From positions 930,001 to 994,000 of the forward strand of contig OZ025802.1 of NCBI GenBank assembly GCA_964019425.1: 64,000 nt of DNA. Reading direction: 5' to 3'. The position numbers were made by a program, and so were the translations under genes. The notes below the pieces were generated by a model. It worked only from the letters and a program-made list of their open reading frames with translations. It did not search any database and was not told where the DNA came from. Below are positions 45,001-60,000 of this stretch, in pieces (position 1 is the stretch's first letter; the number at the start of each line of letters is the position of its first letter). The DNA comes from Flectonema sp. DT1601. Lineage: Eukaryota > Euglenozoa > Diplonemea > Diplonemida > Diplonemidae.

Positions 45001-48000
45001 CAGTATTGACGAATGCGACCTGCACCGTGATATCTGCACGAACCAGGGACAGCTTTGCCATGATCCCAACGGACTGAAGCAGGGTGACTGGATGTGCATA
45101 TGCGTTCCTCCATCTAACGGCACCAACGTCGGTGATGTCGCTGCGTGTAAGATCGACGAGTGCGTCGCCACCTGCCCAACGTGCGCAAACGACACTTGCT
45201 CTGCCCAGAGTCAGGAGTGCAATGATCCGGATCCTAGCGCTGACGTTACCGGAGACTGGACATGCAAGTGTGTACCTCCAGCGGTTGGAAACGCCACCGC
45301 CAATGCTGCCCACTGTGTGATCGATGAGTGTACTTTCACTTGTGACACTTGTGCGAACACAACCTGTTCTGATGCTACTCAGGAATGTTTCGATAAGGAC
45401 ACCACTTCGACGTCGAAGAATGATTGGGAGTGCGTCTGCCCTCCGCCATCGAACGCAACTGAGGTGACTGCTGTTGCGAACTGCAGCTTTGACGAGTGTG
45501 ACCTTCACGGAGACACCTGCACTCGCCACGGACAGGTTTGCAATGACACTGGCCTGCTGACTCTGGATGACTGGGAATGTATTTGTGTTCCACCAGCAAC
45601 GGGAAGCAACGTCGGAGACGTCGCAGCATGTCAAATCGATGAGTGTATCGCTGATTGCCCAACATGCGCTGGGACAAACTGCTCTGATGCACATCAGGTT
45701 TGCGTTGACGACAACATGAACGCCACCTCAACTGGAGACTGGCACTGCGACTGTGTTCCTCCACTCAACGGTACGGCGGTTGTCGACGCTGCTTCCTGTA
45801 CCATTGATGAATGTGTTTCAGTTTGTCCAACATGTGCTAATGATACTTGCAGTGGTGTTGGTCAAACTTGTTTTGATCCTGATAAATCAGCAACCAACAC
45901 CAGCAACTGGATTTGTACTTGCGTTCCTCCAGCATACGACTTCGCTGTTGCTCAAGCGGCACACTGTGTAGTGAATGAGTGCCACGACCACGAGAAAACC
46001 TGTCACGCTGCTGGTCAGACTTGCGAGGACCCGGACACAACACCAAGTGCTTCGGGAGATTGGGTGTGCAAGTGCGTGCCACCAGCGACGAATGCAGGTA
46101 CCACTCAACAGGGAGGAGTAGCGATGTGTGATTACCCGGGTGATTGCTCAGATACTATGGTTAGTGATGTTTGTACGAACGCTGGTCAGGTTTGCGACGA
46201 CCCAACTGATATCATGACACCAGGTGACTGGACTTGTGAATGTGTGCCTCCGGCAATACTTGCGATGGGAAGCAATCCAGTTCAGGGAGCTCCGTCTGAC
46301 TGCGTTCACGACGAGTGTGTGTTGGTTTGCCCAACTTGTGCTGACACCGGATCTGGTAACATCTGTTCTAAACACGGACAGGTTTGCAAGGACAGCAACA
46401 CCAGTTCCCTCTCACTGAGCGACTGGGTGTGCGAATGCAACCCTCCGGAGAAGCCAGTTGACCCGAGCGCTGTTGCAGTTGCCAAGCCTGCTGAGTGTCA
46501 ATTGAACGAATGCATCGAAACTTGCGCAACCTGTCAAAACGGAAAGTGCAACGGGCAGACTTGCGAAGATCCAAACATGGACCCAACGATCACGAATGAC
46601 TGGACTTGTACTTGCATCGCTCCGGGTGTTGGTGTTGCTACTGGCAAGGAAGCCGCTTGTGTTTGCGATGAGTGTCTGACGACAACAGTTTGTGGTAACC
46701 AAACCTGTTTCGATACCAACACCTCGTGTCCTGCTGGCAATGACTTCACTTGCACTTGCCAGCCTCCATCGATTGACTTCGATGTTGCAGCACCGGCTGT
46801 CTGCAAGTACGACGAGTGCAAGGAGAAGAGTGGTGAGTGTAACGCTGTGGGCCAAACTTGTAACGATCCGAATCTCACTGTTGCTGGAGATTGGGAGTGC
46901 GAGTGCATCCCACCGCAGTTGCCGGATGGCAGGAACTCGACGAATGACAAGCACGCGGTGTGCAAGCTCGACGAGTGTGTTCAGACGTGCCCAACTTGTG
47001 CCAACAACACGGCCTGTGGGTCGCAGACTTGCAAAGACCCTAACACCGACCCTACGATGGTCGGTGATTGGACCTGTACCTGTGTTGAAGGTGTTGGTTT
47101 TGCAACAGGTAAGCAAGCGGAGTGTGTGTGTAACGAATGCTTAAATACGATGATCTGTGAGAATGCCAACCAGACGTGCTACGATGCGGACAAGTCGTGT
47201 CCTCCAAAGAATGACTTCGACTGCGAGTGCCAACCTCCATCAGCTGATACCGCAGTGGCAGCAGCCGCAATCTGTACTTACGATGAGTGCATTGATCACA
47301 AGGCAAGCTGTACTCAGGTGGGTCAGGTGTGCAAGGACCCGGACACTGCTGTTGGAGGAAACTGGATTTGTGAATGTGTCGCACCTCAGGTTCAACAGGG
47401 TAACACGGTTCAGGGAAGACCTGTGACGTGTGCGATTCCGGAGTGCGACGTGGTTGGATGTCCAACTTGCGCGAATGACACCTGCAGTGGAGCTGGGCAG
47501 ACTTGTTTTGACCCAAATACTGATCCGTCAAGTTTGAGAGACTGGACCTGTACTTGTGAGCTGCCTGGTGTGGGGTTTGCGACGGGGAAGCCTGCGGACT
47601 GCGTTTGCAACGAGTGCCTCAACAGCACGACGTGCTCTGATGCGGACCAGACTTGCCACGATGCCGACAAGTCGTGTCCTCCAAGGAACGACTTCAAGTG
47701 CGAGTGCAAGTTCCCATCGAGCGATTCTGCTGTGGGTCAGGCGGTGGCTGTTTGCACGAACCCGGAGTGTGAGAAGAACAAGGCTGTGTGCGCGTCTGTC
47801 GGGCAAACTTGTGTGGACAACAACATCACGAGGGACAACGACTGGGAGTGTGTGTGCCCGCTGCCATCTTTAGGAATCGGTTTGATGCAGCCAGCTGCCT
47901 GTACTCTGGTTGAATGTGATCAGACTTGTTCGACTTGTGCTAACGATACTTGCAGCAGTGTTGGTCAAACGTGTTCGGAGGTGAGCACCGACCCAACGGA

Positions 48001-51000
48001 TGTGAACGACTGGGAATGTGTTTGCAAACCGCCTGCGACCGGAAGAGCCAGCGGTGCGGCAGCGCACTGCGAGCGTGACGAGTGCAAGGAGCACGGGGAC
48101 AAGTGTACTCTGAACTGCAAGACTGGTTCCCTTGACTGCGCACAGAAGTGCGTTGATCCGGACAAGTCGGTTACGTCGCTGAACGACTGGAAGTGCATCT
48201 GCGAGCCTCCTTCGAGCAACTACGCTGTTGGGAAGTCAGCGAAGTGTTCGGTTGATCCGTGCGTGGCGGACAACGAGGAGGCGTGCCTGAACGACAATGC
48301 CGGATGTGAGTGGACGGAACTGCCAACCAGAACGTGCAAGAAGATTCCTTGCGAGTTCGACAACCCAGCGAGCTGTAACTCGACCGCGGACTGCGATTGG
48401 GTGAGCACCGCTGGGAGCAGAGGGGGACTGGGAAGCATTTCGTACGACAACGTCAACGCGGTGAGTCCGTTCGCATCGGTGACGTGCGACGGAATTTCGT
48501 TTACGGGTTCCTGCAGCTGCAACATGCTGCTGGGAGCTGCTGGAGAAAAGGGAGGGGCGCAGGTGACGATCGAGGACGGATACTCGAAGGGATCGGACTC
48601 GCTGGAGTGCACCGGGTGCGCGGGAGCTGGAATCGAGTCGGTTTGGAACGCCAACACTGGAACCCTCATTTTGAAGAAGTCGGCGGGGGCGGGGGCGACT
48701 GCGCGCGAGCTTGTGGAGGCGATCAAGACGGTGGCGTTCAGAACTTCATCGAGTGACGGGAACTTGCGTGGACTGACTTGGAACTTGGGTAACGCGATGT
48801 ACTCGAAGAGGACGAGCCACTACTACCGTCACTTCACCGCTGCGGAATGCAACGGTGCGGGTGGGGGCTGCACGTGGGAAGAGGCGCAGAACATGTGTTC
48901 CAGCAAGTCATTGTTTGGATTGACGGGTTACCTGATGAGTGTGACGTCTGGGGCTGAGAACTCGCTTGCGAAGGGGAAGTTGGAGGGATCTGGTTGGATT
49001 GGAGCGATGGGAAGCGGAAACTCTTGGAAATGGGTAACTGGACCAGACGCTACGAAGGGACCGTCCCCGTGCCGGTCGTTCACCGGAGGTGCGTCGAGCT
49101 GTGACTTTGCGGGAGTGGACAGCGGGAAGGGATACCCGATCGGTTCAGGGGTGGCGGACCAGTTCGTGGCGGCGCAGGTTCTCGGACTTGCTGCGTACAA
49201 CCAGTGGGATACCTCGGAGCCAACGCAGTCGGGTAGGTTCGCTTCCTTTGCGGTTCCATCTGGTGAATGGTCGACACCTGGATCTTCGAGTGACGGATTC
49301 ATCTGCGAGTGGGGAGAGATCGGGAACGCGTGCCTGGCTACGGCGGATGACTTGTGGGGAACGGTCGACCTGGTTGCGGGAGTCTGCAAGGAGAAGAGAT
49401 GTACCGAGTCGTCGCAGGCGGAGTGCGAGGTGGATCCGTTCTGCAACTTCGTTGGTGGAAACGTCGACCCTTGCGTGCCAAAGCCATGTACCGAGTACCC
49501 TGATGAGAAGAGTTGCGACAAGGATGAAAGATGTGATTGGGACACCAGCGTTGCACCGGGGCTCTGCAGTGAGACGGTGTGCGAGAAGTTGAAGACGGCC
49601 GAACTGTGTGAGAAGCACCCTGACTGCGACTGGGACACGCTGACTGGACACTGCAAGGAACAGATCTGCCCTGTGAACACCGACCGATGCTCGTGTAACG
49701 AGGAGCCGAAGTGCTTCTGGTCGGACTCTGCGGATGCAGCTGCGAGACAATGTGTAGACTCGAAGTACGCGTTGTGCCCGGTGATGGATATGATTATCAT
49801 GTTCTCGGGTACGAAGAACATGGCTCAGGTATTCGGACGTCACCCTGTTGGGTTCGACGCGGTGACTTCGATCTTGAGGGATTGGGTGTCGACGATGTAC
49901 TTGACGGGTGAGAGGTACACTGTGAATCCGTCGGTGGCGAACGGTGGGGGGGTGAGAGTTGGTTTGGTGCAGTTCGCCGGAGAGTTGGCGCCGTCGACGA
50001 CTGTGGTGACGAAGGCGGTAAGGACCTCTCCAACTGGTGTCGGTGAGAGCGGACAACTGTCTGGAGACATGAACGAGCTCCTTGAGGGGATCACCTACCA
50101 CGAGTCGAACTACTTGATGGGACAGGGAGCCTACATTGTTCCTGCTTTGGAGAAGGCGTCGAGCATGTTCACGTCGACTCCGATTGGTAGAAAGAGGGTG
50201 TTGATTGTGTTGACCGGTTCAACGATCAAGGACATCGATCAGGTTCAACCTAGCCAGAACAAGTTGGAGACGCAGGGAGTGGAGATCTTCGGAGCGGTGA
50301 TCCGCAGAATGGACACGAAGACCGCTGAGGACATCAGGGCTGAGGCTGCGATGAAACCGTTGGCGACTGATCCTGCTGTTGACCACTCTGATGGCATCAA
50401 GGTCGACGATTTGGAGGCAATCCTGCACGGAATCTGCGATCCAAACTCGAAGTGGAACGTCGCGACGTCACCGGCGGTGCCGCAGGCTGGAGTGCACAAG
50501 CCGTGCGCTCAGTATGGTTCCCAGAAGGACTGCACGGCGGACAAGGGATGCGTGTACTCGGGAGTGTTCCAGAAGTGCGAAGCTTCGCCGTGCATTGCGC
50601 ACTGTGGGGAGGTTCAGTGCAACGCGGACAACGTGAACCTGTGCGAGTGGGACGCGGCGAACCAGACGTGCTGGAAGCGTGAGCTCTGTCCACACCACAA
50701 CTCGACCGCTTGCGAGGACGACCCTGCGTGTGACTGGAACTCGAGCGCTTCGACGGTGGAAGACAAGTGTGTCGAGAGGGAATGCAACTACAAGTCTGAG
50801 CAGGAGTGCGCTGCCGAGGTTCTCGTGAAGTGCGACTGGGATTCAGCGTCCAGAACCTGTGGATTGACACCTTGCCAGCACGCGAACGAGACGAGTTGCA
50901 CTGCGGATGCGTCTGAGCATTGCGAGTGGGACGTCTGCGTGGCATCGCACAACTCGGCGGATGCGTGCAGGAAGGATCGCTGCCTGGACTACGGAGCGGA

Positions 51001-54000
51001 GTACAGCAACTGCACCCAGGACCCGATGTGTAGGTGGGATGCCCTCGCCGGAAACGGGAAGTGCTTGCGCAAGACTTGTACCGAATTCGGAGACGAACGT
51101 TGCTGCAATGACCAGGACGGATGCTTCTGGGACATCAGCGTGTCGCCGGCGCTGTGCAGTGAGAAGCTGTGCGAGTCGTTGAAGCAAGACCAGGGTGCAT
51201 GTGGAACTGAGCCAACTTGTGAATGGGACAGCGCGAAGAACACGTGCGTTGACAAGGATTGCAGTGTGATGGAAAGATGTGACTGCGAGAAGGACGTGGA
51301 CTGCTTCTGGAGATCTGCGAACGGGACGGAGTCGTGCACGTGGAAGAGCTACGGCGAGTGCCCGGCAATGGACATGGTGTTGCTGTTGGGAGGATCGTCG
51401 ACGATGGGGCTGCCGTTCGGAAGACACCCGAAGGGATTCAACGGAATGACCGAGGCACTGAAGAAGTGGGTTGCGACGATTCCGCTTTCAGGGGAAGCTG
51501 CCTCTGTTGGACTGGGGAGCAAGCCGACGGGGATCCGAGTGGGAGTTGTGCAGTTTGGGGGAGAGAACAAGGACGGTGGGAACCCAGGAAGGGCGGACGC
51601 GAAGACGGCGCCGGTGGGTGTCGGAGCTGCGGGGCAGTTCAGTGGTGACGTGGCTGAGCTGAAGGCGGACTTGGACTGGCAGGAGGACAACTTCTACGGA
51701 AGCGGGATGATGATCGCCAACGGTCTCGGAGTTGCTGAGAGAATGATGAGAGACTACTCTCCACAGGATGGAAGAAAGAAGGTTGTCGTGATCCTCGCGG
51801 ACGGGAAGATGTACGACACGGACACCGTGTCTGGAACGATCGCGTCGATGCAGGTTCAGGGTGTGGAGGTGTTCGGGGCGGCGATCAGAAGGCAGCCGGT
51901 GAGCACGCTGGTTGACCAGAACGCGGTGGCTTCCCTTCGAACGATCGCGACTTCGCCAAGCAGCGGGCACGTTGCGAACATCGTTCTCGACGAGTTGGTG
52001 GACACGACTAAGAGTTTGGGAGGGATCTGCGACAGCAACGCGTTCTTCGGAAAGCTGCTGGTGGACGCGCAGCCGGACACGACGGTGGCGGTTGGAGGAC
52101 AGCACAAGCCGTGTGATCAGCATCTCGAGAAGTCGCCTTGCAACATCGACCCTGGTTGTGTTTGGTTTGATGCGTCTCTGTCTTGTGTTGAGACCCTCTG
52201 CATGCAGCACAGCTGCAACCAGAGTTCTTGTGAGCAGGACGTTGCCAATGGATGTGTTTACGAGACGGCCACCCACAGGTGTTGGAAGGAGCCAAAGGAC
52301 TGCTCGCTGTACACGAACATGACGAAGTGTGCTGAGGACGCGGAGTGCCAGGCATCTTCGGACAAGACTACCTGTGTGGACAAGAAGTGCGACCACGACG
52401 ACGAGAAGGGATGCATTGCCGATTCAGACTTGTGCGTGTGGGACAACCTGCAGAGCATCTGTGGAGAGAGGCCGTGCAGCGCGACGACCGAGGCGGACTG
52501 CAAGTTGGCAACTGGGGAGCAGTGTGTTTGGAACACGTTGCTTCCGGTGAACGGAACAACTGAGTCGTTCGCAAAGGGGAAGCCGATGCAGCCGTTCAAC
52601 AGCGTTGGGACGACTGGATACCCGGAGGACTGCTCTGCGGGGATGTTCGCTGGCGGGTCTTGCAGCTGCGCGACGACGCTGAGCGAGGCGCACGTGGGGG
52701 TCGAGGAGGGATACACTCCGAGCAAGGATGTGTTCGAGTGTCCGAAGTGCGCGTCTCTCGGAGTCAACACTGAGTGGAACTCGGCGACCGGAATCATGAC
52801 CCTCAGAGCGGCGGGTTCGGCGGCGGGGGGGACGGCGGACACGTTCTTGAAGGCGATCCGGGAGGTGACCTTCACCACGACGTCGGACGACGGGAACGCG
52901 AGGAAGCTGACGTGGAACTTGGGGGGAGCATTCTACTCGTCGAACACGGGACACTACTACAGGTACTTCGCGAAGTCCGAGTGCGGAGGCGTGCAGGGAG
53001 GCTGCAGATGGGACGAAGCGAAGACTGCCTGCGAATCGGACTCGAGGATGATCTTCGGGTTGAGGGGATACCTTCTTTCGATCAACACCGAGACCGAGAC
53101 AAAGGCCCTGATGGGGAGAATCTCCGGTGAAGGTTGGATCGGTGCGACCGATGCCGGGGCGAACGAGGGAGAATGGCGTTGGATGACGGGACCTGAGGCA
53201 CTGACGGGAACAACTCCGTGCGGAGCGTTCGGCAACAACAGGGCCAGCTGCGACGTTTCGATTGACCTCGCGAGCGGTAAGTTGGTGGGAGCGGACGCTG
53301 CGAAGGGTGTTTCGATTGGATCGGGAGTGGGATCGAGATTCACTGCGGTGTCGTACGCAAACTGGGCGATTGGGCAACCGGATGACAGCCACACGGCGTG
53401 TCCTGGAAGCTGTGCTGCCTGGGGAGAAGACTTCGCGCAGTACTCGATCCCATCCGGTACGTGGAGGGACGCACCGGGGGATGCGAGCGACGTGGCCGGG
53501 TTCGTGTGCGAGTGGGGAGGAGTCGGAAGCCTGTGCGTGCAGTCGAACGCGTTTGGATCGAAGTTCGTGACGGCCGGTGTGTGCGAAGAGAAGAAGTGCA
53601 CGACGGACATCGAAAGCGAGTGCAAGAGAGACCCATACTGCAAGTGGGAGAACAACACGTGCGGGATCAAGAAGTGTGCCGAGTACCCGGATGAGGTGAC
53701 TTGCGAGCAGGATGAGATCTGTGACTGGAACCCAGCGGTTTCGCCGGCGATCTGCGAACAGAACCCATGTACGAGGTACCTGGACAACAGCACGTGCGAG
53801 GCGGACAGCAACTGCATGGTGGACCCTACCGGAAAGGCGAAGAGCCTCTGCGTGGACAAGGACTGCAATGAATACGACAAGTGTAAGTGTAAGAACGACG
53901 TTGAGTGCTACTGGAAGAACAACAGCTGCGTGAACAGCAACTACGGGGAGTGTCCGACTCTGGACATCGTGGCGATCGTCGACGGTTCGGGATCGATGTC

Positions 54001-57000
54001 GCAGTCGTTCGGACGTCACCCTCACGGATACTACGGACTGGTGTCAATCTTGAAGGACTGGGTGAAGAACCTTCCTCTGTCCGGGGAGCTCGCGAACATT
54101 GGTGCGGCGTCGACGCTGACTCAGAAGACGAGAGTTGGGTTCGTTCAGTTCTCGGGTCACCCGCAATACAGCGATCCTGCGACTGGTGTGTGGAGCGGTC
54201 CGATCGTGAACGACGTTGCGACGACGCCGATGGGAACTGGAGCCGGGGGAAGGATCTCGGGATCCATCACCGAGTTGAACGGAGACCTGGCGTGGCACCA
54301 GTCGAACTACCTGGATGCCGGTACCTACATCGCGAACGCGTTGATTACCGCGAATGACATGTTCTCGAAGCAGTCGCCGCAGGACAGCCGTACCAAGGTT
54401 TTGATCATCTTCACCGACGGAGTGATCTCTGACATCGACAAGACGTCGACTCCGAAGTCTTCACTGGAAGGGAAGGGAGTTATGATCTTCGGTATAATGA
54501 TCCGCAGAGGTGATATTCCATCAAGCGTTGACCTGACGGCTGAGGAGACGCTGAAGAAGATTGCTTCGGAACCGAACCGAGTGTACAACCTCCAAATTGA
54601 TGACATTCCGGACGTTCTGTCGAAGGTGTGCGACCCTACCGACAAATGGGGAGCTGAGATTGCGAAGGTTCCAAAGTCGCAGACGGGAGTGCACTTGCCT
54701 TGTCAGTTCTACGTTGAGAAGAAGCCTTGTGATGTGGACCCTGGATGTCTGTGGTCGGATGTGCTGTCTTCGTGTACCGACAGTGTGTGCATCGGGTACT
54801 GCAGCGAGCAGGATTGCGTTGCGGACACGGCGAACCATTGCAAGTGGGAAAACGACGAGTGTGTGAAGTTCAAGCCTTGCTCGTACACGCAGAAGGTGCA
54901 GTGCGAACAAGACACCGAGTGCCGATTCAACGACACGTCGAACGAGTGCGGTGAGAAGCCTTGCACGCACAGCGACGAGAACAGCTGCGTTGCGGAGACG
55001 ACGTACGAGTGCGAGTGGGTGCCGGGTACCCAGGAGTGCATTGAGAAGCCTTGCGTGCAGCTGACGGACTCGGGGAGCTGCGCGGCGGACGCGCAGTGCG
55101 AGTGGGACTCGGCGTGCGACAAGGATGTGTGCATCAAGAAGGTGTGCCAGCACGTGGCGATGGACCAGTGTGAACTGGACACGCTCTGCGCGTGGGTGGG
55201 GAGCGCGTGCCAGCGCAGGACTTGTGGAAACCTCGTCGACGAGAAGTGCTGCGTTGAGGACGAGCAATGCTTCTGGGACGTGTCTGCCGCACCGGGAGTT
55301 TGCAGAAAGGAGCCGTGTTTGGAGTACAACTCGACGAACTGCAACGACCAACGGGAGTGCCGTCTGGACACTTCCAACAACTGCAAGCCGAAGGACTGCG
55401 TGAACTACGACCAGTGCTCTTGCGAGGGTGACGCCGACTGCTTCTGGATCGCGGCGGCCCAGACTTGCACGTCGTCAGCTTACGGACAGTGCCCGACGAT
55501 GGACATCGTTTTGCTGATCGACGGTGGGGATTCGATGAAGAAGGCGTTCGGGCGTCACCCGTTTGGATTCTACGGGTTGACGAACGTGTTGAGGGACTGG
55601 ATGATGACTCTTCCGTTGAACGGGGAGTCGGGATCGGTCGGTAGCAACTCGAGGAGCGGGACGGACCAGGCGAGAGTGGCGATCGTGCAGTTCGCGGGAA
55701 GTGAAATCTGGGCGCCCGGGAACGAGCGTCAGTACCGAGTGTCGCCACCGGGAGTCGGAACTGGTGGGAGACTGTCGGGAATGAGGTCGGAGTTGGTTGC
55801 CGACTTGGCTGACCACGAAGCGAACTTCATGGGGGCGGACGCGGCCCTGCAGCCGATCCCGAGGAAGACGTACTTGCTTGGAGGTCTTGCGAAGGCGGCG
55901 TCCCTGTTCAAGAACTCGCCTGTCGACCGGACGAAGATCCTCATCATCTTCGCTGACAACGCGATGGACGACAAGAGCGCGTACGCAACGGCGCAGTCGG
56001 AATTGAACCGGCTGCAAGTGAACGTCTTCGGGGCGGTTGTGCGTCCGTACGACGTCCGCGGACCAATCGACACCGGTGCCGAAAGCGCGTTGACGACGGT
56101 GACGTCGAACGTGCAGTCGGAGCACACGGTCAACAAGCAATTGGACGAGTTGGCTGCGGTGCTCGAAGGTTTGTGCGATCCAAGCACCCCGTGGGGCAAA
56201 TACATCGCCAAGAAGGATGGTGGTGGTAGACAGCCGTGCCCGAACCACAAGGACAAGACTGTCTGCAACAAGGACTCCGGATGTGCTTGGCATGACCAGA
56301 CCCTGAGCTGTGGTGACACGCCGTGTTTGACCCACTGCGCGGAGGCAAACTGCACTGCGGACACCATCAACACGTGTGTCTGGAATTCAACAGTTGGTTG
56401 CGAGAAGGAGAAGACTTGCGACCACACCAACCCGGACGACTGCAGAGTCGACGACAAGTGTCAGTACGACGACGTCAGCAAGAGCTGCGTCGCCAAGAAG
56501 TGTGACCACGAGGCGGAGCAGGGTTGCCTTGCGGACCCTGACGTGTGTGTGTGGAACAACCTGAACAAGGTTTGCGGTGAGAAGCCTTGCAACATCCACG
56601 AGGAGCGTGAGTGCAACAATCACATCAACTGCACGTGGAACACGAGTTCGCGGACATGCAACGTCGACAAGTGTCTGTGGACCAGCGTCGACGAGTGCAA
56701 CACCGATCCGTACTGCGTGTGGGAAGGTGCAGGTGGTGCGGGAAGTGCTGACCCTTGCGTGCAGAAGAAGTGCACGGAGCACATGACGGAGTTGGAGTGC
56801 GAGTTGGAAGCAGACTGCGACTGGGACACTTCAATCTCACCGGGGATCTGTCTGGAGACGTACTGCAGACGCTACGGAAACGACAGCGGGTCGTGTGACT
56901 CCGATGGAAAGTGCATGTTCGAGAACTCGACGGATACTTGTGTGGACAAGGATTGTTCGACGTTTGAAGTTTGCAGGTGTCAGAAGGACCCGGAGTGCTT

Positions 57001-60000
57001 CTGGTCGGCGGATGCGTCCCCTGCGAGCTGCAAGGCTGCGCAGTTCGGAGAATGTCCACAACTGGACATCGTTGTGATGATTGACGGGTCGGACTCGATG
57101 AATTTGGTGTTCGGACGTCACCCGTCTGGTTACGTTGGAGTTATCGAGATGTTGCGTTCTTGGGTATCGGGACTTCCGCTTTCTGGTGAGAAGGCTGGAG
57201 TTCCGTCGACGAAGAACGGAAACACCAGGGTCGGGTTTGTTCAATTCGGAGGTCTCGCACAGTTCCCAACGCAGAGCGCGAGGAAGGCACCTGCGTCTGT
57301 GGGATCGGAGGGGCGGTTGAGCGGAGACAAGATGCAGGCTTTGGGGGACCTGTCGTGGCACGCGAGCAACATTGTCGGGGGGGAGACGTACATCGCGAGG
57401 GGTCTGGACATGGCGGCGGACATGTTCATGGCGTCGCCGAAGGATGGCAGGAAGAGGGTTCTGATCATCCTGAACGACGGAAAGATCTTGGACGCGGACT
57501 CCCTGACGACACCTCGAAGCAGACTGATCCAAAAGAACGTGTACACGATGGGGGTTGTGATCAGAAGGTTCGATGCGCAGTCACCTGTGGACATGGATGC
57601 CGAGGGAGCTCTGAAGAAGTTGACGTTCGACCCGGTTACGAAGCAACCTGCCGACGATATGATTACGAACGTGGTTTTGGATGATTTGATGGCGAAGTTG
57701 AACTCCCTGTGCGACCCGACTAAGTTGTGGGGACAGCGCATCGTCGACCGTGTTGGACAGCAGGTCGGTGTGCACCGTCCGTGTGGAAACTACCAGGACA
57801 AGGTGATGTGCGGGAAGGATGCGGGTTGTGTTTGGAGAGACGTGATCGATGCGTGCGTGGACACTCCGTGCACGCTGCACTGCCAGGAGGGTGAGTGCAA
57901 CACCGACGTGGCGAACAAGTGTGTGTTCGATTCCAGCAGCCAGGTTTGCTCGAAGACCGACACCTGCGCTGCGCACGACCAGGCGGCATGCAGCTTGGAC
58001 GCCGAGTGCAAGTTCAACACGACCTCGAACGGGTGTGAGGAGAAGCCTTGCAAGCACACCAACGAAGGGTCGTGCGTGGCGGACAAGACGTACGAGTGCG
58101 AGTGGGTGCCGAACACCCAGGAGTGCATTGAGAAGCCTTGCGTGCAGCTGACGGACTCGGGGAGCTGCGCGGCGGACGCGCAGTGCGAGTGGGACTCGGC
58201 GTGCGACAAGGATGTGTGCATCAAGAAGGTGTGCCAGCACGTGGCGATGGACCAGTGTGAACTGGACACGCTCTGCGCGTGGGTGGGGAGCGCGTGCCAG
58301 CGCAGGACTTGTGGAAACCTCGTCGACGAGAAGTGCTGCGTTGAGGACGAGCAATGCTTCTGGGACGTGTCTGCCGCACCGGGAGTTTGCAGAAAGGAGC
58401 CGTGTTTGGACTACAGTGCGGATACTTGCAACGACTACAAGAATTGCCTGTACGACAGCGGGTCCTCGAGTTGCCTGCCGAAGGACTGCAGCAAACACGA
58501 CCAGTGCGGTTGTGGAAGTGACGCCGACTGCTTCTGGGTGCAGGCAGTTCAATCGTGTATCCCACAGATCTACGGGCAGTGCCCGACGATGGACATCGTT
58601 TTGTTGATCGACGGTGGTGTGTCGATGAAGAGCACCTTCGGACGTCATCCGGTTGGGTTCTACGCGTTGACGAACGTTCTCAGGGATTGGATGATGACGC
58701 TCCCACTGAACGGGGAGTCGGCGAACGTTGGGGTGAACTCGGTTCCGGACACGGAGCAGGCGCGTTTGGCGATCGTGCAGTTTGCCGGTAGCACTGTGTT
58801 CGACAAGCCCGGGAACGACGGACAATTCCGAGTGTCATCAGTTGGTACTGGGGGAAGACTCTCTGGAATGAGATCCGAATTGATGGCCGATTTCAAGGAC
58901 CACGAGGACAACTTCATGGGGGCAAACGCAGCTCTGCAGCCAACTCCAACGAAGACCTACTTGTTGGGTGGTTTGAACAAGGCGGTCAGCATCTTCAAGA
59001 CTTCACCGGTTGTTCGGATGAAGGTCTTGATCGTGATCACCGATGACGAACTCGATGACAAGGACATGTACCAGACGGCGCGTGCTGAGTTGGCGCAGAT
59101 GAACGTGCAGATCTTCGGAGCGGTCGTGCGTGGATTCGATGCCAGCGGACCATCGGACCAAAATGCCGAGAGCACCCTCCGCAAGGTGACGACCGAGTCG
59201 CAGCTTGAGCACACGGTGAACGTTCAGATTGATGGTTTGGAGGCGGTGTTGAAGAGCATCTGCGACCCATCGCTGAACTGGGGTAAGGACATTACGAAGT
59301 ACAAGGTTGTGAAGGAGAGGCAACCTTGCCAGCTGTACCACGACAAGACCAAGTGTAACAAGGACGCTGGGTGCACCTGGTACGATGACACCCTGAGCTG
59401 TGGAGACTCGCTGTGCCTGACTCACTGCAAGTCGAGCAACTGCACTGCCGACCGGGGGAACCTGTGCGTCTGGAACGCGACGACTGGATGCGAGAAGGAG
59501 AAGGTGTGCGACTTCAGCGCAGCCGAATGCGCGAACCACCCGGAGTGCGGTTTTGACGGGAAGAACTGCGTTGCGAAGACGTGTGACCACGAAAACGAAC
59601 AGGGATGCCTGGCTGATCCAGACACCTGCGTGTGGAACAACTTGCAAAAGTCTTGCGGAGGGGTGCCTTGTGTGTACGACGCGGCTGACGAGTGCAACAA
59701 GGACGTGAACTGCACCTGGAATGCGACGGGACTGAAGTGCGAGGTGGACAGGTGTCGCTGGACGACGAAGGGTGAGTGCGAGTCTGACGTGTTCTGTGAG
59801 TGGAAGAACCGCCGAAACCAGCCGGAGGAGTGTGTGCAGAAGATCTGCGTTGAGCACGCGGACGAAAACTCGTGCAGGAGAGACGAGAACTGCGAGTGGG
59901 ACACTTCGATCGCCCCGGGGATCTGTACCGAGACGTACTGCAGGACGATCTGTGGGGACTCTTGTACCTCGACGGAAAGGATTGCCTGCAATGCCGATGA